From: Actinobacillus equuli
Lineage (GTDB): Bacteria; Pseudomonadota; Gammaproteobacteria; Enterobacterales; Pasteurellaceae
Assembly (NCBI RefSeq): GCF_900636745.1
Contig: NZ_LR134310.1
Location: 186,001 to 250,000 of the forward strand
Direction: 5' to 3'
DNA length: 64,000 bases
The position numbers and the translations under genes are program-made. How positions within the stretch are numbered: the stretch's first letter is position 1; every line of letters starts with the position of its first letter. Below, one piece after another: positions 46,388 through 54,059 of this stretch. The notes under the pieces are model-generated. The model was not told the DNA's origin, did no database searches, and saw only the letters and a list, made by a program, of their open reading frames with translations.

Positions 46388-48388
46388 TTATGAACCACTT
46401 AAGATATAATCCGCTTCTTGATTTCTACGCTTTGCATTAATGCCGTTATTGTTAGTTTGACGTTTCCTGACAGTATTAGCTAAAACTGACATATCTCCCG
46501 AGCTTGCAGAAACTCTTGCAGCCTTAATAACATCACTAGTCAAAGAACCGTAATTATAAGCATAAGAAGTTAGAGCTGCTTGAACACGTGGAGAAAGAGA
46601 GTCCCAAGTGGATGACGATACTTGCTTTCTTGCCGTGTCTGCAAATACTTGTGTACGGCGTACTAAATCACGTTCAGCATCCTCTTTTGTAATAATAGTA
46701 TCTTTTGTCACTTTTACAACTGTTCCATCTGCTCGTGTAATAGTATCTGAACCATACCCAGAACGATAAGCGTTCACGTCCCAATATGCTTTTGAACTAA
46801 AACCTTCAAAATGTTTAAGTAACTCTGTTGCTTGTTGTAGCGCAGTTCCTGAAATTGAATTAATTTTAGAGTACGAACTTCCTAAATTCGCACTACTGGA
46901 GTTAGTATTGAGTGATGGTATAAATGGAGCCACGTTGCTTGTACTTGGAATACCTAAAGTAATCATTTTTCGTGGCAAAGAAATATTATTTTCTTGTTCT
47001 CCGTCAGCTGGTGATGGAGTTCCATACTCTAATTCTTTAACACGTTTATCCAAGCTATCTTTCGGTAAACTATACGAACCAGCATGTGCTTCTCTTTCAG
47101 CTTTATTTTGTAATATAGTTGCAGCAGTATTACTAGTAATCGCCTTTTGCATATCCATTTCAAGTTTTACTTGGGAGATTTCTCGGTCGATAATGTTTAA
47201 AATGCGCTCTAACTCTACCTGTGCATCTGCATTATTGGCCACATTGGGTTCACGCATACCAGCTAAAATTGCACGTCGAGATAGCATCATTTTTTCCATG
47301 ACTTTCGAGGTTGCAATCTCCCCAGAGAGTCGTTGGCTTAATACTTCCACATCAGGATCTTCACGTAATGCCTCTATTAACCCGCGTGTAACAGGTACAG
47401 TATTTGAGCTAAGTTCAGCAAGAAATTCCGATGTGGGTGTACTCATATTAAGTACTTTTTCCAATTTACCGATAGTAAGTACATGTTCCTCTTCAATTTC
47501 CGGACTTAATCCTACACCTGCTTTCGCGCTCGTTTTCGTTCCACAATCTGTTTTACAAGTCGAAATTGATTGTTCACCGATCACTTTTGTTAAAAAGTCA
47601 GCAGCAGTCTGTGGGTTATCCCACGTCTTACATAAATTACCGTCACATGAAGATTCTGAAATTTTTCCTGTATCTAAGACATTGCGTTTATTTAGCAAGT
47701 TATAACCAGCTTTTACCACGTCGCCCACTAAATTGATTGGCTCTTGGTTTTGTCCTCCTTTTTTCTGCCCTCCAATCCAAGCACGCCCTTCTTTACCCTG
47801 TTTGTCTTCAAGATCTTTTTTAGCTTGCTTAGCATCAGGCTGGGTTGAGGTAATATCTTTAAAACTTTCTAAATCTGCAGCTTGCCCCCATTTCCCGCCT
47901 AACGTATAGTCAGCTAACTTTTGCGACATATCTTCACAGCTAGTTTTAAGACGATTGAAGTCTAATTTCCCTTGATATACACCATTAGTAATTAAATCAT
48001 AAAGTTGTGGATTGGCGCGTTGAAGCACCATTGCCGGCATACTTGCAACAGCACCTTTCGCAGAATCAATAACATTTCCTAATAAATCTTTAAAGCCATC
48101 TTTAAGTCCATTTAAATCATTTTTAATTGTGGTTTTAATATCAAAATTGCCACACATTAAATTAGATTTCCAACCAACACCTAATTCGACTGCATTAGTT
48201 TTTCCACGACTAGGTGGAGCCATATAACCTGCACCACCACCGATTTGATAAAATACTTTATCCGACAAAATAGCATCTGATTTGCTAAATTCTAACTTAT
48301 CTGTAATGGAATTCGCATTTGAAGTATTAAGGCATAAACAGCCTAATACTAAAAGAGTAATATGATTGAGTGAAAATCTTTTTGTCAT
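46388..48388 (-). CDS. TIGR03755-like conjugation protein with C-terminal lysozyme-like domain
   Basis: 666 residues with a signal peptide. The first ~470 residues match the TIGR03755 (PFL_4711) family: FYQIGGGAGYMAPPSRG, several Cys, SCDGNLCKTWDNPQTAADFLTKVIGEQ. The last ~150 residues read as a phage-type lysozyme (GH24-like): LLKHFEGFSSKAYWDVNAYRSGYGS with Glu 8 residues before the Tyr-Asp segment, then LSPRVQAALTSYAYNYG. The two parts are joined by a Ser/Asn-rich linker. The fusion gives the mating apparatus a second wall hydrolase in addition to the SLT enzyme at 30146. Confidence 0.8.
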   Translation of the reverse strand: MTKRFSLNHITLLVLGCLCLNTSNANSITDKLEFSKSDAILSDKVFYQIGGGAGYMAPPSRGKTNAVELGVGWKSNLMCGNFDIKTTIKNDLNGLKDGFKDLLGNVIDSAKGAVASMPAMVLQRANPQLYDLITNGVYQGKLDFNRLKTSCEDMSQKLADYTLGGKWGQAADLESFKDITSTQPDAKQAKKDLEDKQGKEGRAWIGGQKKGGQNQEPINLVGDVVKAGYNLLNKRNVLDTGKISESSCDGNLCKTWDNPQTAADFLTKVIGEQSISTCKTDCGTKTSAKAGVGLSPEIEEEHVLTIGKLEKVLNMSTPTSEFLAELSSNTVPVTRGLIEALREDPDVEVLSQRLSGEIATSKVMEKMMLSRRAILAGMREPNVANNADAQVELERILNIIDREISQVKLEMDMQKAITSNTAATILQNKAEREAHAGSYSLPKDSLDKRVKELEYGTPSPADGEQENNISLPRKMITLGIPSTSNVAPFIPSLNTNSSSANLGSSYSKINSISGTALQQATELLKHFEGFSSKAYWDVNAYRSGYGSDTITRADGTVVKVTKDTIITKEDAERDLVRRTQVFADTARKQVSSSTWDSLSPRVQAALTSYAYNYGSLTSDVIKAARVSASSGDMSVLANTVRKRQTNNNGINAKRRNQEADYILSGS

Positions 48389-48407
48389 ATTTGTTTCTCC
48401 TTCCTAA

Positions 48408-49346
48408 TTATCGTTGCCAGTCAATACTATATAAAAATTTCTGACCTCTTCGCTTACAGCAACTATAAGGTCGCCAAAGTGCCCAAGAATAATCACCTTT
48501 CACTGACATTTTTCTAGAGTGTGTCTCTACAGAACTTCCATGAGGAAATACAGAACAAGATCTTTCCATCTTAGGATGGAGCATCTGCCATTTATGTGTA
48601 CGGGAATTACTTTCTTCTACTGCTCCCGGAGGCCATTCGCCGGCACCTCCTTTTTTAGCTGCAGGTAAATAAATGTGGGGTTGTGCCATTCGACTAACAA
48701 TATCTGCAACACGTTGAGCAATAACTGCTGAGGCTTTGTAGTCATGAACTTGATTAATCGCACCGGAACGAGGGTAGATATTTCCCCAATGATCTCCTGC
48801 TTGATTAACTTCTCTCATACCAGGAACCATCGCCTCCGGATAAAACATTTCTGGTAAATTCTCTTTCCAAGCAAAGAAATCTAATCCACTTAAGAAGTAA
48901 GGAACAAAAGGTGTAGTTTGACTTTTGCAATAATATCCTGTGCTATTTAGCACCTGAGATATTGCTCCTTGCGGATGACCAATTGCATCGGCATTCTTAA
49001 AAGTAAACTGAGTGTATTGTTTATGTGGAGAACGATATTCCCCACCTTTAACAGCCGTTTTATTGAACGAAGAAACCTCTGACCAGGGATTCTGACCATC
49101 ATGGTTGTAGCTAGAGACAACCATTTCTGGAATGTAGTGTTTTACTTTAGTAGATGTACGAATCGTACAACCAAACTTTGTGCAAAATAGCCAAAAACAT
49201 GTACCTACCACTTTATAATCCAAACAACTTTTTGAAGCACTCGAAGCCATAATTGATGCGGTATTAATAGAGGCTTGAGCAGGAATAAACGAGGTAATAA
49301 TTGCTGCCGAAAGTAATTTAACTAATAAAGTACGGTTAAATTTCAT
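48408..49346 (-). CDS. TIGR03756 conjugation protein (TraU-like)
   Basis: 312 residues with a signal peptide. Cys-rich: CLDYKVVGTCFWLFCTKFGC near residue 40, and ACCKRRGQ-type Cys pair at the end. YRSPHKQYTQFTFKNADAIGHPQG follows family pattern. TraU-like proteins act in the periplasm in DNA transfer. It overlaps the upstream TIGR03757 gene by 4 bases. Confidence 0.85.
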   Translation of the reverse strand: MKFNRTLLVKLLSAAIITSFIPAQASINTASIMASSASKSCLDYKVVGTCFWLFCTKFGCTIRTSTKVKHYIPEMVVSSYNHDGQNPWSEVSSFNKTAVKGGEYRSPHKQYTQFTFKNADAIGHPQGAISQVLNSTGYYCKSQTTPFVPYFLSGLDFFAWKENLPEMFYPEAMVPGMREVNQAGDHWGNIYPRSGAINQVHDYKASAVIAQRVADIVSRMAQPHIYLPAAKKGGAGEWPPGAVEESNSRTHKWQMLHPKMERSCSVFPHGSSVETHSRKMSVKGDYSWALWRPYSCCKRRGQKFLYSIDWQR

Positions 49347-49798
49347 TGTCCCTCCTTTCTATTTTGGAACCATTGTTCCCACAACTTTTTTGCTTTCGCT
49401 ATATTCGTTTCCCCATAAATAACAGAGGTTTCTCCAGTAGAATTCTGAAATAGAACAGCAGGTACTTTTTTAATACCGTTTTGCCAAGCACTAATTACAT
49501 CAGTATAAGCATCTTTGATAAGGGCTTCCTTTTCAGCCCATTGTGGCGAATTAAATAATGCTTTAGCTTGCTGTTCAGCCATAACAGGATCATGACTAAG
49601 CCCTTGACTAATGACATTTTCTATATTCGTTACTTTATCAAGATAATAGACCTGAGTAGCCAGTTCTTGATGGGTGAGATGATATGATGATGTGGTGTAG
49701 ACAGAAATAATAGGTTCAATATTTGCCATACTTAGTGGGGATATTCCACTCCCAATCAATAATGCCAAATAGGAATAAAAGTTATATCTTTTGTTCAC
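49343..49798 (-). CDS. TIGR03757 conjugation protein (TrbC/TraW-like)
   Basis: 151 residues with a signal peptide (YLALLIGSGISPLSMA). ISVYTTSSYHLTHQE and VPAVLFQNSTGETSVIYGETNIAKAKKLWEQW are typical of TIGR03757, a thioredoxin-fold-like periplasmic protein. It is the first gene of the leftward operon, whose promoter must lie in 49799-49960. Confidence 0.85.
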   Translation of the reverse strand: MNKRYNFYSYLALLIGSGISPLSMANIEPIISVYTTSSYHLTHQELATQVYYLDKVTNIENVISQGLSHDPVMAEQQAKALFNSPQWAEKEALIKDAYTDVISAWQNGIKKVPAVLFQNSTGETSVIYGETNIAKAKKLWEQWFQNRKEGQ

Positions 49799-49966
49799 AC
49801 TATAGACCTCTCTTAGATAGCCAATATAAATGTGAAAGTTAGCGATATTTTAACCAACGATACAGAAAAAACTCTGTTCAAAAATAGGAGATTTTTTTGC
49901 AAAAAATCTTAATTTCTTAAGCAAAAAATATTTCCCTTTTTATAAAAAAAATCGTATATTGGCATT

Positions 49967-50112
49967 ATTAAGTCGCTGGGAACAGCTCTTAAAAAAGTCG
50001 CAAGAACTCTTGAGAAGCGACGGTTACCCTTGAGGTAAAGGAGTTCAATGCCAAAATGTCTTCCAGCATTCTGAAAGGAAACACTGTAATTTTGCAGGAA
50101 TGCCACCTAAAC
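49967..50112 (+). repeat. 146-bp perfect leader repeat, copy B (heads early operon B)
   Basis: Identical to 26394-26539. TATATT at 49955-49960 aligns with TAAATT of copy A. It lies immediately upstream of the first two-hairpin leader of operon B, in the same relative place as in operon A. Direct orientation, 23,573 bases apart. Confidence 0.85.
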
Positions 50113-50119
50113 CTATCAC

Positions 50120-50183
50120 CTTCCAAGGGAAAACGCTTCCCTGGAAGTGTTCTCCTGAGGATTTTTTTATTAACTTAGGAGAA
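50120..50183 (+). promoter_or_regulatory. two-hairpin leader of the 50189 gene
   Basis: Hairpin I: CTTCCAAGGGAA / TTCCCTGGAAG (50120-50147), one bulge. Hairpin II: TTCTCCT (50150-50156) with AGGAGAA (50177-50183), perfect, burying the RBS 5 bases before the ATG; loop T-rich. Confidence 0.75.
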
Positions 50184-50188
50184 TAACT

Positions 50189-50539
50189 ATGACTCTCAAA
50201 TCTCACCCTGAATGGGATATTATCCCATTTGACTCTCAACCTGCCGCAGCACAAACATCATCTGTATTTTGGAAAATAGGGAATAAACTTGGTAATCTTT
50301 TTGTATCTGCAAGAAGACGAGTTACCTCAAAATATCGCGAGGTTACAAGCGGTATCAACCAAAAACTAGATGAAGAATATGAACATTTAAGAGCTGAATT
50401 TGAAGCAGATCTCTTTGCTCAAACCGAAGCATTTGAATGTGAACTCAAAGCACAGCGCAAACATTGGATTGGTATTTCTATTATTACCACTCTAGTTGGC
50501 TTTTTAATTGGCATGTTGATAACCTTTAATCTCATGTAA
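50189..50539 (+). CDS. hypothetical tail-anchored protein of early operon B
   Basis: 116 residues. A charged coiled coil (about 55-90: EVTSGINQKLDEEYEHLRAEFEADLFAQTEAFE) is followed by a C-terminal membrane helix (GISIITTLVGFLIGMLITFNLM), so it is probably anchored in the inner membrane with its N-terminus inside. It contains the only exact ACAAGCGGT that I noticed in the element. No family recognised. Confidence 0.6.
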   Translation: MTLKSHPEWDIIPFDSQPAAAQTSSVFWKIGNKLGNLFVSARRRVTSKYREVTSGINQKLDEEYEHLRAEFEADLFAQTEAFECELKAQRKHWIGISIITTLVGFLIGMLITFNLM

Positions 50540-50554
50540 TTTCTATTAACTTAC

Positions 50555-50611
50555 CCCATAGGGAATACTATATCTCTATGGGATTAGCATTCCCTTTTTT
50601 TGGAGAAATGC
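50555..50611 (+). promoter_or_regulatory. two-hairpin leader of the 50613 gene
   Basis: Hairpin I: CCCATAG / CTATGGG (50555-50582), perfect. Hairpin II: GCATT (from 50587) with AATGC (to 50611), plus CC with GG across a bulge; covers GGAGAA directly before the ATG. Loop is a T7 run. Confidence 0.72.
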
Positions 50612-50612
50612 A

Positions 50613-50864
50613 ATGGAAGTTCAAATTAACCTCAACACTGTATCAGGTTTTATCCCTAAACATTGGACTAGGAATAATCACGTGATGCTATCTCAATTAC
50701 ATAAAGATATTACTCGTAATGCAATTCAATCTTGGCAAAAGCGTAAAGAAGGCGAACAGAAAGTACGTTTTCTTCAAGCTATGCCAGCAACTCATGGAGC
50801 ACACTTCCGCTTTATGAATGTGCAGCAAAAAGATGAAAAGACATTATTAGTTACTATTGATTAA
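50613..50864 (+). CDS. small hypothetical protein of early operon B
   Basis: 83 residues, basic first half (HVMLSQLHKDITRNAIQSWQKRKEGEQKVRF) and strand-rich end, no membrane segment. RBS GGAGAAATGCA inside the leader hairpin. No family recognised; DNA or RNA binding is possible from charge only. Confidence 0.6.
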   Translation: MEVQINLNTVSGFIPKHWTRNNHVMLSQLHKDITRNAIQSWQKRKEGEQKVRFLQAMPATHGAHFRFMNVQQKDEKTLLVTID

Positions 50865-50874
50865 ACTTTTACCT

Positions 50875-50939
50875 CATAAGGGAAACACCTAATTCCCTTA
50901 TGGATATAGTGTTTCCCTTTTATTTTGGAGAAACACTAT
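50875..50939 (+). promoter_or_regulatory. two-hairpin leader of the 50938 gene
   Basis: Hairpin I: CATAAGGGAA / TTCCCTTATG (50875-50902), 10 bp perfect. Hairpin II: ATAGTGTTTC (50906-50915) with GAAACACTAT (50930-50939), 10 bp perfect, including two bases of the start codon. Confidence 0.8.
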
Positions 50940-51819
50940 GAACGTTTTAACCGCTTATTTTAATACTCAATTAGTAAATGCTGGTTTTCCAGATGATTTT
51001 GAAATCAATTGGTCCTTAGGTTATAGCCAGGGCGATGGTATGGCTTTTTATGGAGACATTGAGCATACCTATTGGTTAGGATTGTTTCAACGCATTTACC
51101 CAAATCAAAAACGCAAATACCGGAAATTTGAAAGACTAACAAGATCATTGATTGAGTGGCAAAACTACGGGGATAACTTGATAAGCATAAGACGAAATCA
51201 CTTTGGTTATCGTTATTCTCACTTTAACACGATGGATTTGCATGCACCAAGTGCCGCAGATTTTCGTTTCTTTGATGAAGATGCAAAAAAAGATTGGTAT
51301 TTCCCAACCTATAAAGTCGGAGAATATCAAGCACTATGGGATGAATTTGTTGCGGATTTAGCGGAATATATTCGGGACTTGTCGAAGCAATTAGCACAAG
51401 AAGGTTATCGAATTATTGAAGCAACGCCGTATCAGAAAGAAGTCGCTTATCAATTCGAAACACAACATTATCGAATTGAATTTGTAACTGAGCCTCATGA
51501 ATTTTATGCAAATCATTTTGAAACCTATATGTATGATTGCGATTTTGAAGATGTTGAAAGCCTTTGCAAAGCAGCATTAAACGGTATCAAAATTGCTAAT
51601 GTCTATGTTCAAGTATTGGATAAAGCAACAGGAATCGCTTTAGGGGAAGATTACTTTGGTTATTTAGCTTATAACAAAGAAGATAAAACCTTTGGAGGCT
51701 ACCGCTATATTTTGATTCGTGAAGCTATTAAAGCAGCTCGTTCAAAAGATGGATTGATTAGTCGTCAAGCACAATTAATGCAAAAATCTCTACCACACTT
51801 ACACTTAAACACAAACTGA
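50938..51819 (+). CDS. hypothetical protein with SLGYSQGDGMAFYG motif
   Basis: 293 residues, cytoplasmic, rich in aromatic residues (many Y, F, W). INWSLGYSQGDGMAFYGDI near residue 25 resembles a W/GYxQGDGxxF motif seen in phage and plasmid proteins of unknown function. Its neighbour is the antirestriction gene, so a role in early establishment is plausible. No firm family. Confidence 0.6.
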   Translation: MNVLTAYFNTQLVNAGFPDDFEINWSLGYSQGDGMAFYGDIEHTYWLGLFQRIYPNQKRKYRKFERLTRSLIEWQNYGDNLISIRRNHFGYRYSHFNTMDLHAPSAADFRFFDEDAKKDWYFPTYKVGEYQALWDEFVADLAEYIRDLSKQLAQEGYRIIEATPYQKEVAYQFETQHYRIEFVTEPHEFYANHFETYMYDCDFEDVESLCKAALNGIKIANVYVQVLDKATGIALGEDYFGYLAYNKEDKTFGGYRYILIREAIKAARSKDGLISRQAQLMQKSLPHLHLNTN

Positions 51820-51838
51820 AATTAAACACAGTTTCTTA

Positions 51839-51897
51839 CCCACTGGGGAATACTTTCCTCAATGGGAGTGTTCTCCATTTTTATTTTAGGAGAACAC
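51839..51897 (+). promoter_or_regulatory. two-hairpin leader of the ardC-like gene
   Basis: Hairpin I: CCCACTGGGGAA / TTCCTCAATGGG (51839-51866), two imperfect positions. Hairpin II: GTGTTCTCC (51868-51876) with GGAGAACAC (51889-51897), 9 bp perfect, covering the whole RBS 3 bases before the ATG. Confidence 0.78.
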
Positions 51898-51900
51898 ATT

Positions 51901-52872
51901 ATGAACACTCAAACTCAACATAAACCTGACTTATACCAAGAAATTACTAATCGCATTATTAAGTGCCTTGAAGAAGGAACGATTCCATGGCTAAAACCTT
52001 GGAATAATCCTGATCATAACCTTGCACTACCTCAAAATGCGGTATCTAGCCGTCACTATTCAGGAATTAATATTTTATTGCTATGGATAGCAAGTGCTGA
52101 AAAAGGTTATAAACAAAGCAAATGGATCACAGCAAAAGCTGCCAATAAACTTGGTGGCCACGTGCGCAAAGGAGAAAAAGCAACAATTGTTGTAAATTAC
52201 AATCCGATTGATCGTGAAAAATGTGATGATGAAGGTAATCCAATCTTGGATGAAGATGGAAATCCAGAAATGGAACATTTTGCTGTTTTAAAAAGACATC
52301 CTCTTTTTAATATTGAACAATGTGATGGACTTCCGACCGTAATGTATGATTCTGTGTCAGTTCAAAATGATAATGCTGGCTCAGCACAATACACCTTATT
52401 TGCTGAAATCCGGCAAATGATCAAAGGAATGGATTTGGAAGTTAAAGTCAAGCCAAGTTCGCGTGCATTCTATCATCCTACAGAGGATAAGGTAGTCATG
52501 CCGGAAATGAAACAATTTCATTCAGAAGCGGGCTTTTATGGAACATTACTTCATGAAATGACCCACGCAACAGGCCATTCAAAACGCTTACATCGTGAAG
52601 GTATTACTTCCGGCAAAGCAAAATTTGGTAATAAAATTTATGCTTTCGAAGAACTAATCGCAGAAATGGGTAGTGCGTTTGTTTGTGCTCATTTAGGTTT
52701 CAATGAAGTGCCGCAAAATGCAGCCTATATTGAAAGCTGGATTAAAGTATTGAAGGAAGACAAACGAGCAATATTTAAAGCCTCTGGATTTGCGCGTAAT
52801 GCGTGTGAATACATGATGGATGCGCTCAATGTTCAGCAGCAATACGAAAAATTCTTTGCTGAAGCAGCATAA
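51901..52872 (+). CDS. ArdC-like antirestriction protein (ssDNA-binding domain + zincin)
   Basis: 323 residues. The N-terminal ArdC domain (DLYQEITNRIIKCLEEGTIPWLKPW; residues 10-130) binds ssDNA. The C-terminal metallopeptidase-like domain has HEMTHATGH (about 218-226) with a downstream Glu in FEELIAEMG. ArdC of pSa protects incoming DNA from type I restriction. Start at 51901, since the leader hairpin and GGAGAACACATT end there; the in-frame ATG at 51862 lies in hairpin I. Last gene of operon B. Confidence 0.88.
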   Translation: MNTQTQHKPDLYQEITNRIIKCLEEGTIPWLKPWNNPDHNLALPQNAVSSRHYSGINILLLWIASAEKGYKQSKWITAKAANKLGGHVRKGEKATIVVNYNPIDREKCDDEGNPILDEDGNPEMEHFAVLKRHPLFNIEQCDGLPTVMYDSVSVQNDNAGSAQYTLFAEIRQMIKGMDLEVKVKPSSRAFYHPTEDKVVMPEMKQFHSEAGFYGTLLHEMTHATGHSKRLHREGITSGKAKFGNKIYAFEELIAEMGSAFVCAHLGFNEVPQNAAYIESWIKVLKEDKRAIFKASGFARNACEYMMDALNVQQQYEKFFAEAA

Positions 52873-52880
52873 TAAAAAAC

Positions 52881-52917
52881 GAAATGCCTTAGATATTAAT
52901 CTAGGGCATTTTTTTAA
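52881..52917 (+). terminator. terminator of early operon B
   Basis: AATGCC / GGCATT with inner TTAGAT / ATCTAG pairing, then TTTTTTT. Confidence 0.85.
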
Positions 52918-52926
52918 TACTTTTAG

Positions 52927-53022
52927 TCATATAAGTCCTAAACAAGCGAGAGCAAAACATGTTAAAAAACCATATACTAGTAATTGAGCTATAAAAAAGC
53001 GAATAATATCGGGTGGTTTCAT
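52927..53022 (-). CDS. 31-residue membrane peptide candidate
   Basis: ATG at 53022 with AAGGATTACAAA upstream. The peptide begins MKPPDIIRFFIAQLLVYGFL and is hydrophobic to its end. It lies just downstream of the 53058 membrane protein, same strand. Could be a small membrane regulator; evidence is RBS, composition and spacing only. Confidence 0.4.
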   Translation of the reverse strand: MKPPDIIRFFIAQLLVYGFLTCFALACLGLI

Positions 53023-53057
53023 TTTGTAATCCTTATATAAGAATGAGGTTCGGCTGC

Positions 53058-53495
53058 TTATTTAACTAAATGTTCCTGTTTTCGTTTTAGTGATTTTGAT
53101 AATGTTTTTTCTAATTTACCATACAGAAATATATAAGAATTATACTTGTTAGAATATCTTATAAAATGTTTTACAACGCTGTCATAAAAATAGGGTTCAA
53201 AAGCATTACTTATTTTCTCATCTTTTTTTAATCCTAAAATTTTTTGCAGTTCAAATACAAAAAGCATTCTGCCACTGTCATCATTTATAAATACTTTAAC
53301 GATTACAACTGAAAAAAATATTGACAACAACAATATTAACACTAAAGATTTTATATCTTTATATAATGAAAAAGTAAAAACAAATAATAAAATTAAAAAA
53401 GATGTTAATAATATCTTAATATACTTTTCTGCAAGTTTAGAGTAAATTAAATCTAATAGTTGTTTCTCATCTCCTATGAGAATTTTTTTACTCAT
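53058..53495 (-). CDS. hypothetical membrane protein
   Basis: 145 residues with two central hydrophobic helices (ILLTSFLILLFVFTFSLY and LVLILLLSIFFSVVIVKVF) and basic, Lys-rich ends. Very A+T-rich, more so than its neighbours, which suggests separate acquisition. AAAGGAGAG precedes the ATG. Pairs with 53515 in one short leftward operon. No family recognised. Confidence 0.55.
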   Translation of the reverse strand: MSKKILIGDEKQLLDLIYSKLAEKYIKILLTSFLILLFVFTFSLYKDIKSLVLILLLSIFFSVVIVKVFINDDSGRMLFVFELQKILGLKKDEKISNAFEPYFYDSVVKHFIRYSNKYNSYIFLYGKLEKTLSKSLKRKQEHLVK

Positions 53496-53514
53496 AATTG
53501 CTCTCCTTTATATG

Positions 53515-53796
53515 TTAAAAATTAAAATCACTTGATTTTTGAGCTTCATTCTCCCAAATTATGAACGACAAACCTATTTTTCTACTTAGTCCTGTAAATT
53601 TTCTTAGTGATTTAATCAAATCCGCATAGTCATCAGTAATATAATCAGTACCTAGAACGGTAACGTGTTGGAAAGGAAGAGTAATATCCTTCTCTAATTT
53701 AGCTTCACATAAACAAAGTAATAGTTTTAATTTGTCTATATTAGCGAACTTTACTTCTTCATCTGATGTGCAAAAGTTGATAGTTAAATTTTCCAT
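53515..53796 (-). CDS. hypothetical protein upstream of the membrane protein
   Basis: 93 residues, cytoplasmic, MENLTINFCTSDEEVKFANIDKLKLLLCLCEAKLEKDIT. 19 bases from the next gene. A two-gene unit (soluble + membrane protein) in an accessory position may be an abortive-infection, exclusion or toxin-immunity pair, but nothing decisive is visible. Confidence 0.5.
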   Translation of the reverse strand: MENLTINFCTSDEEVKFANIDKLKLLLCLCEAKLEKDITLPFQHVTVLGTDYITDDYADLIKSLRKFTGLSRKIGLSFIIWENEAQKSSDFNF

Positions 53797-53901
53797 ATTG
53801 TACTCCTATTCAAAACTTATAAATAATCGCATAAATCATACCTGCTACGCACATATATTCTACCAATAACTATGTTCTTTTTATGCAGAGTTTTCAAGCT
53901 G

Positions 53902-53946
53902 TTTCGAAAGTCCAAAAAACGAACGTTTTTTTGACTTTTTTCGAAA
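53902..53946. repeat. imperfect palindrome before the resolvase (candidate res site)
   Basis: TTTCGAAAGTC-CAAAAAACG at left and its inverted partner CGTTTTTTTGAC-TTTTTTCGAAA at right, centred at about 53923, with a 3-base bulge. It lies 115 bases before the resolvase start. Confidence 0.5.
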
Positions 53947-54059
53947 AACAAAAAAGTCTTCATTTTCCCCTCTATTTTAAGTTCAATAACTCAGTTCAAA
54001 AATCAATGTTCAAGAATTTATCTGTAAATTGGGTTTTTATACTATATGGATGTTATTTT

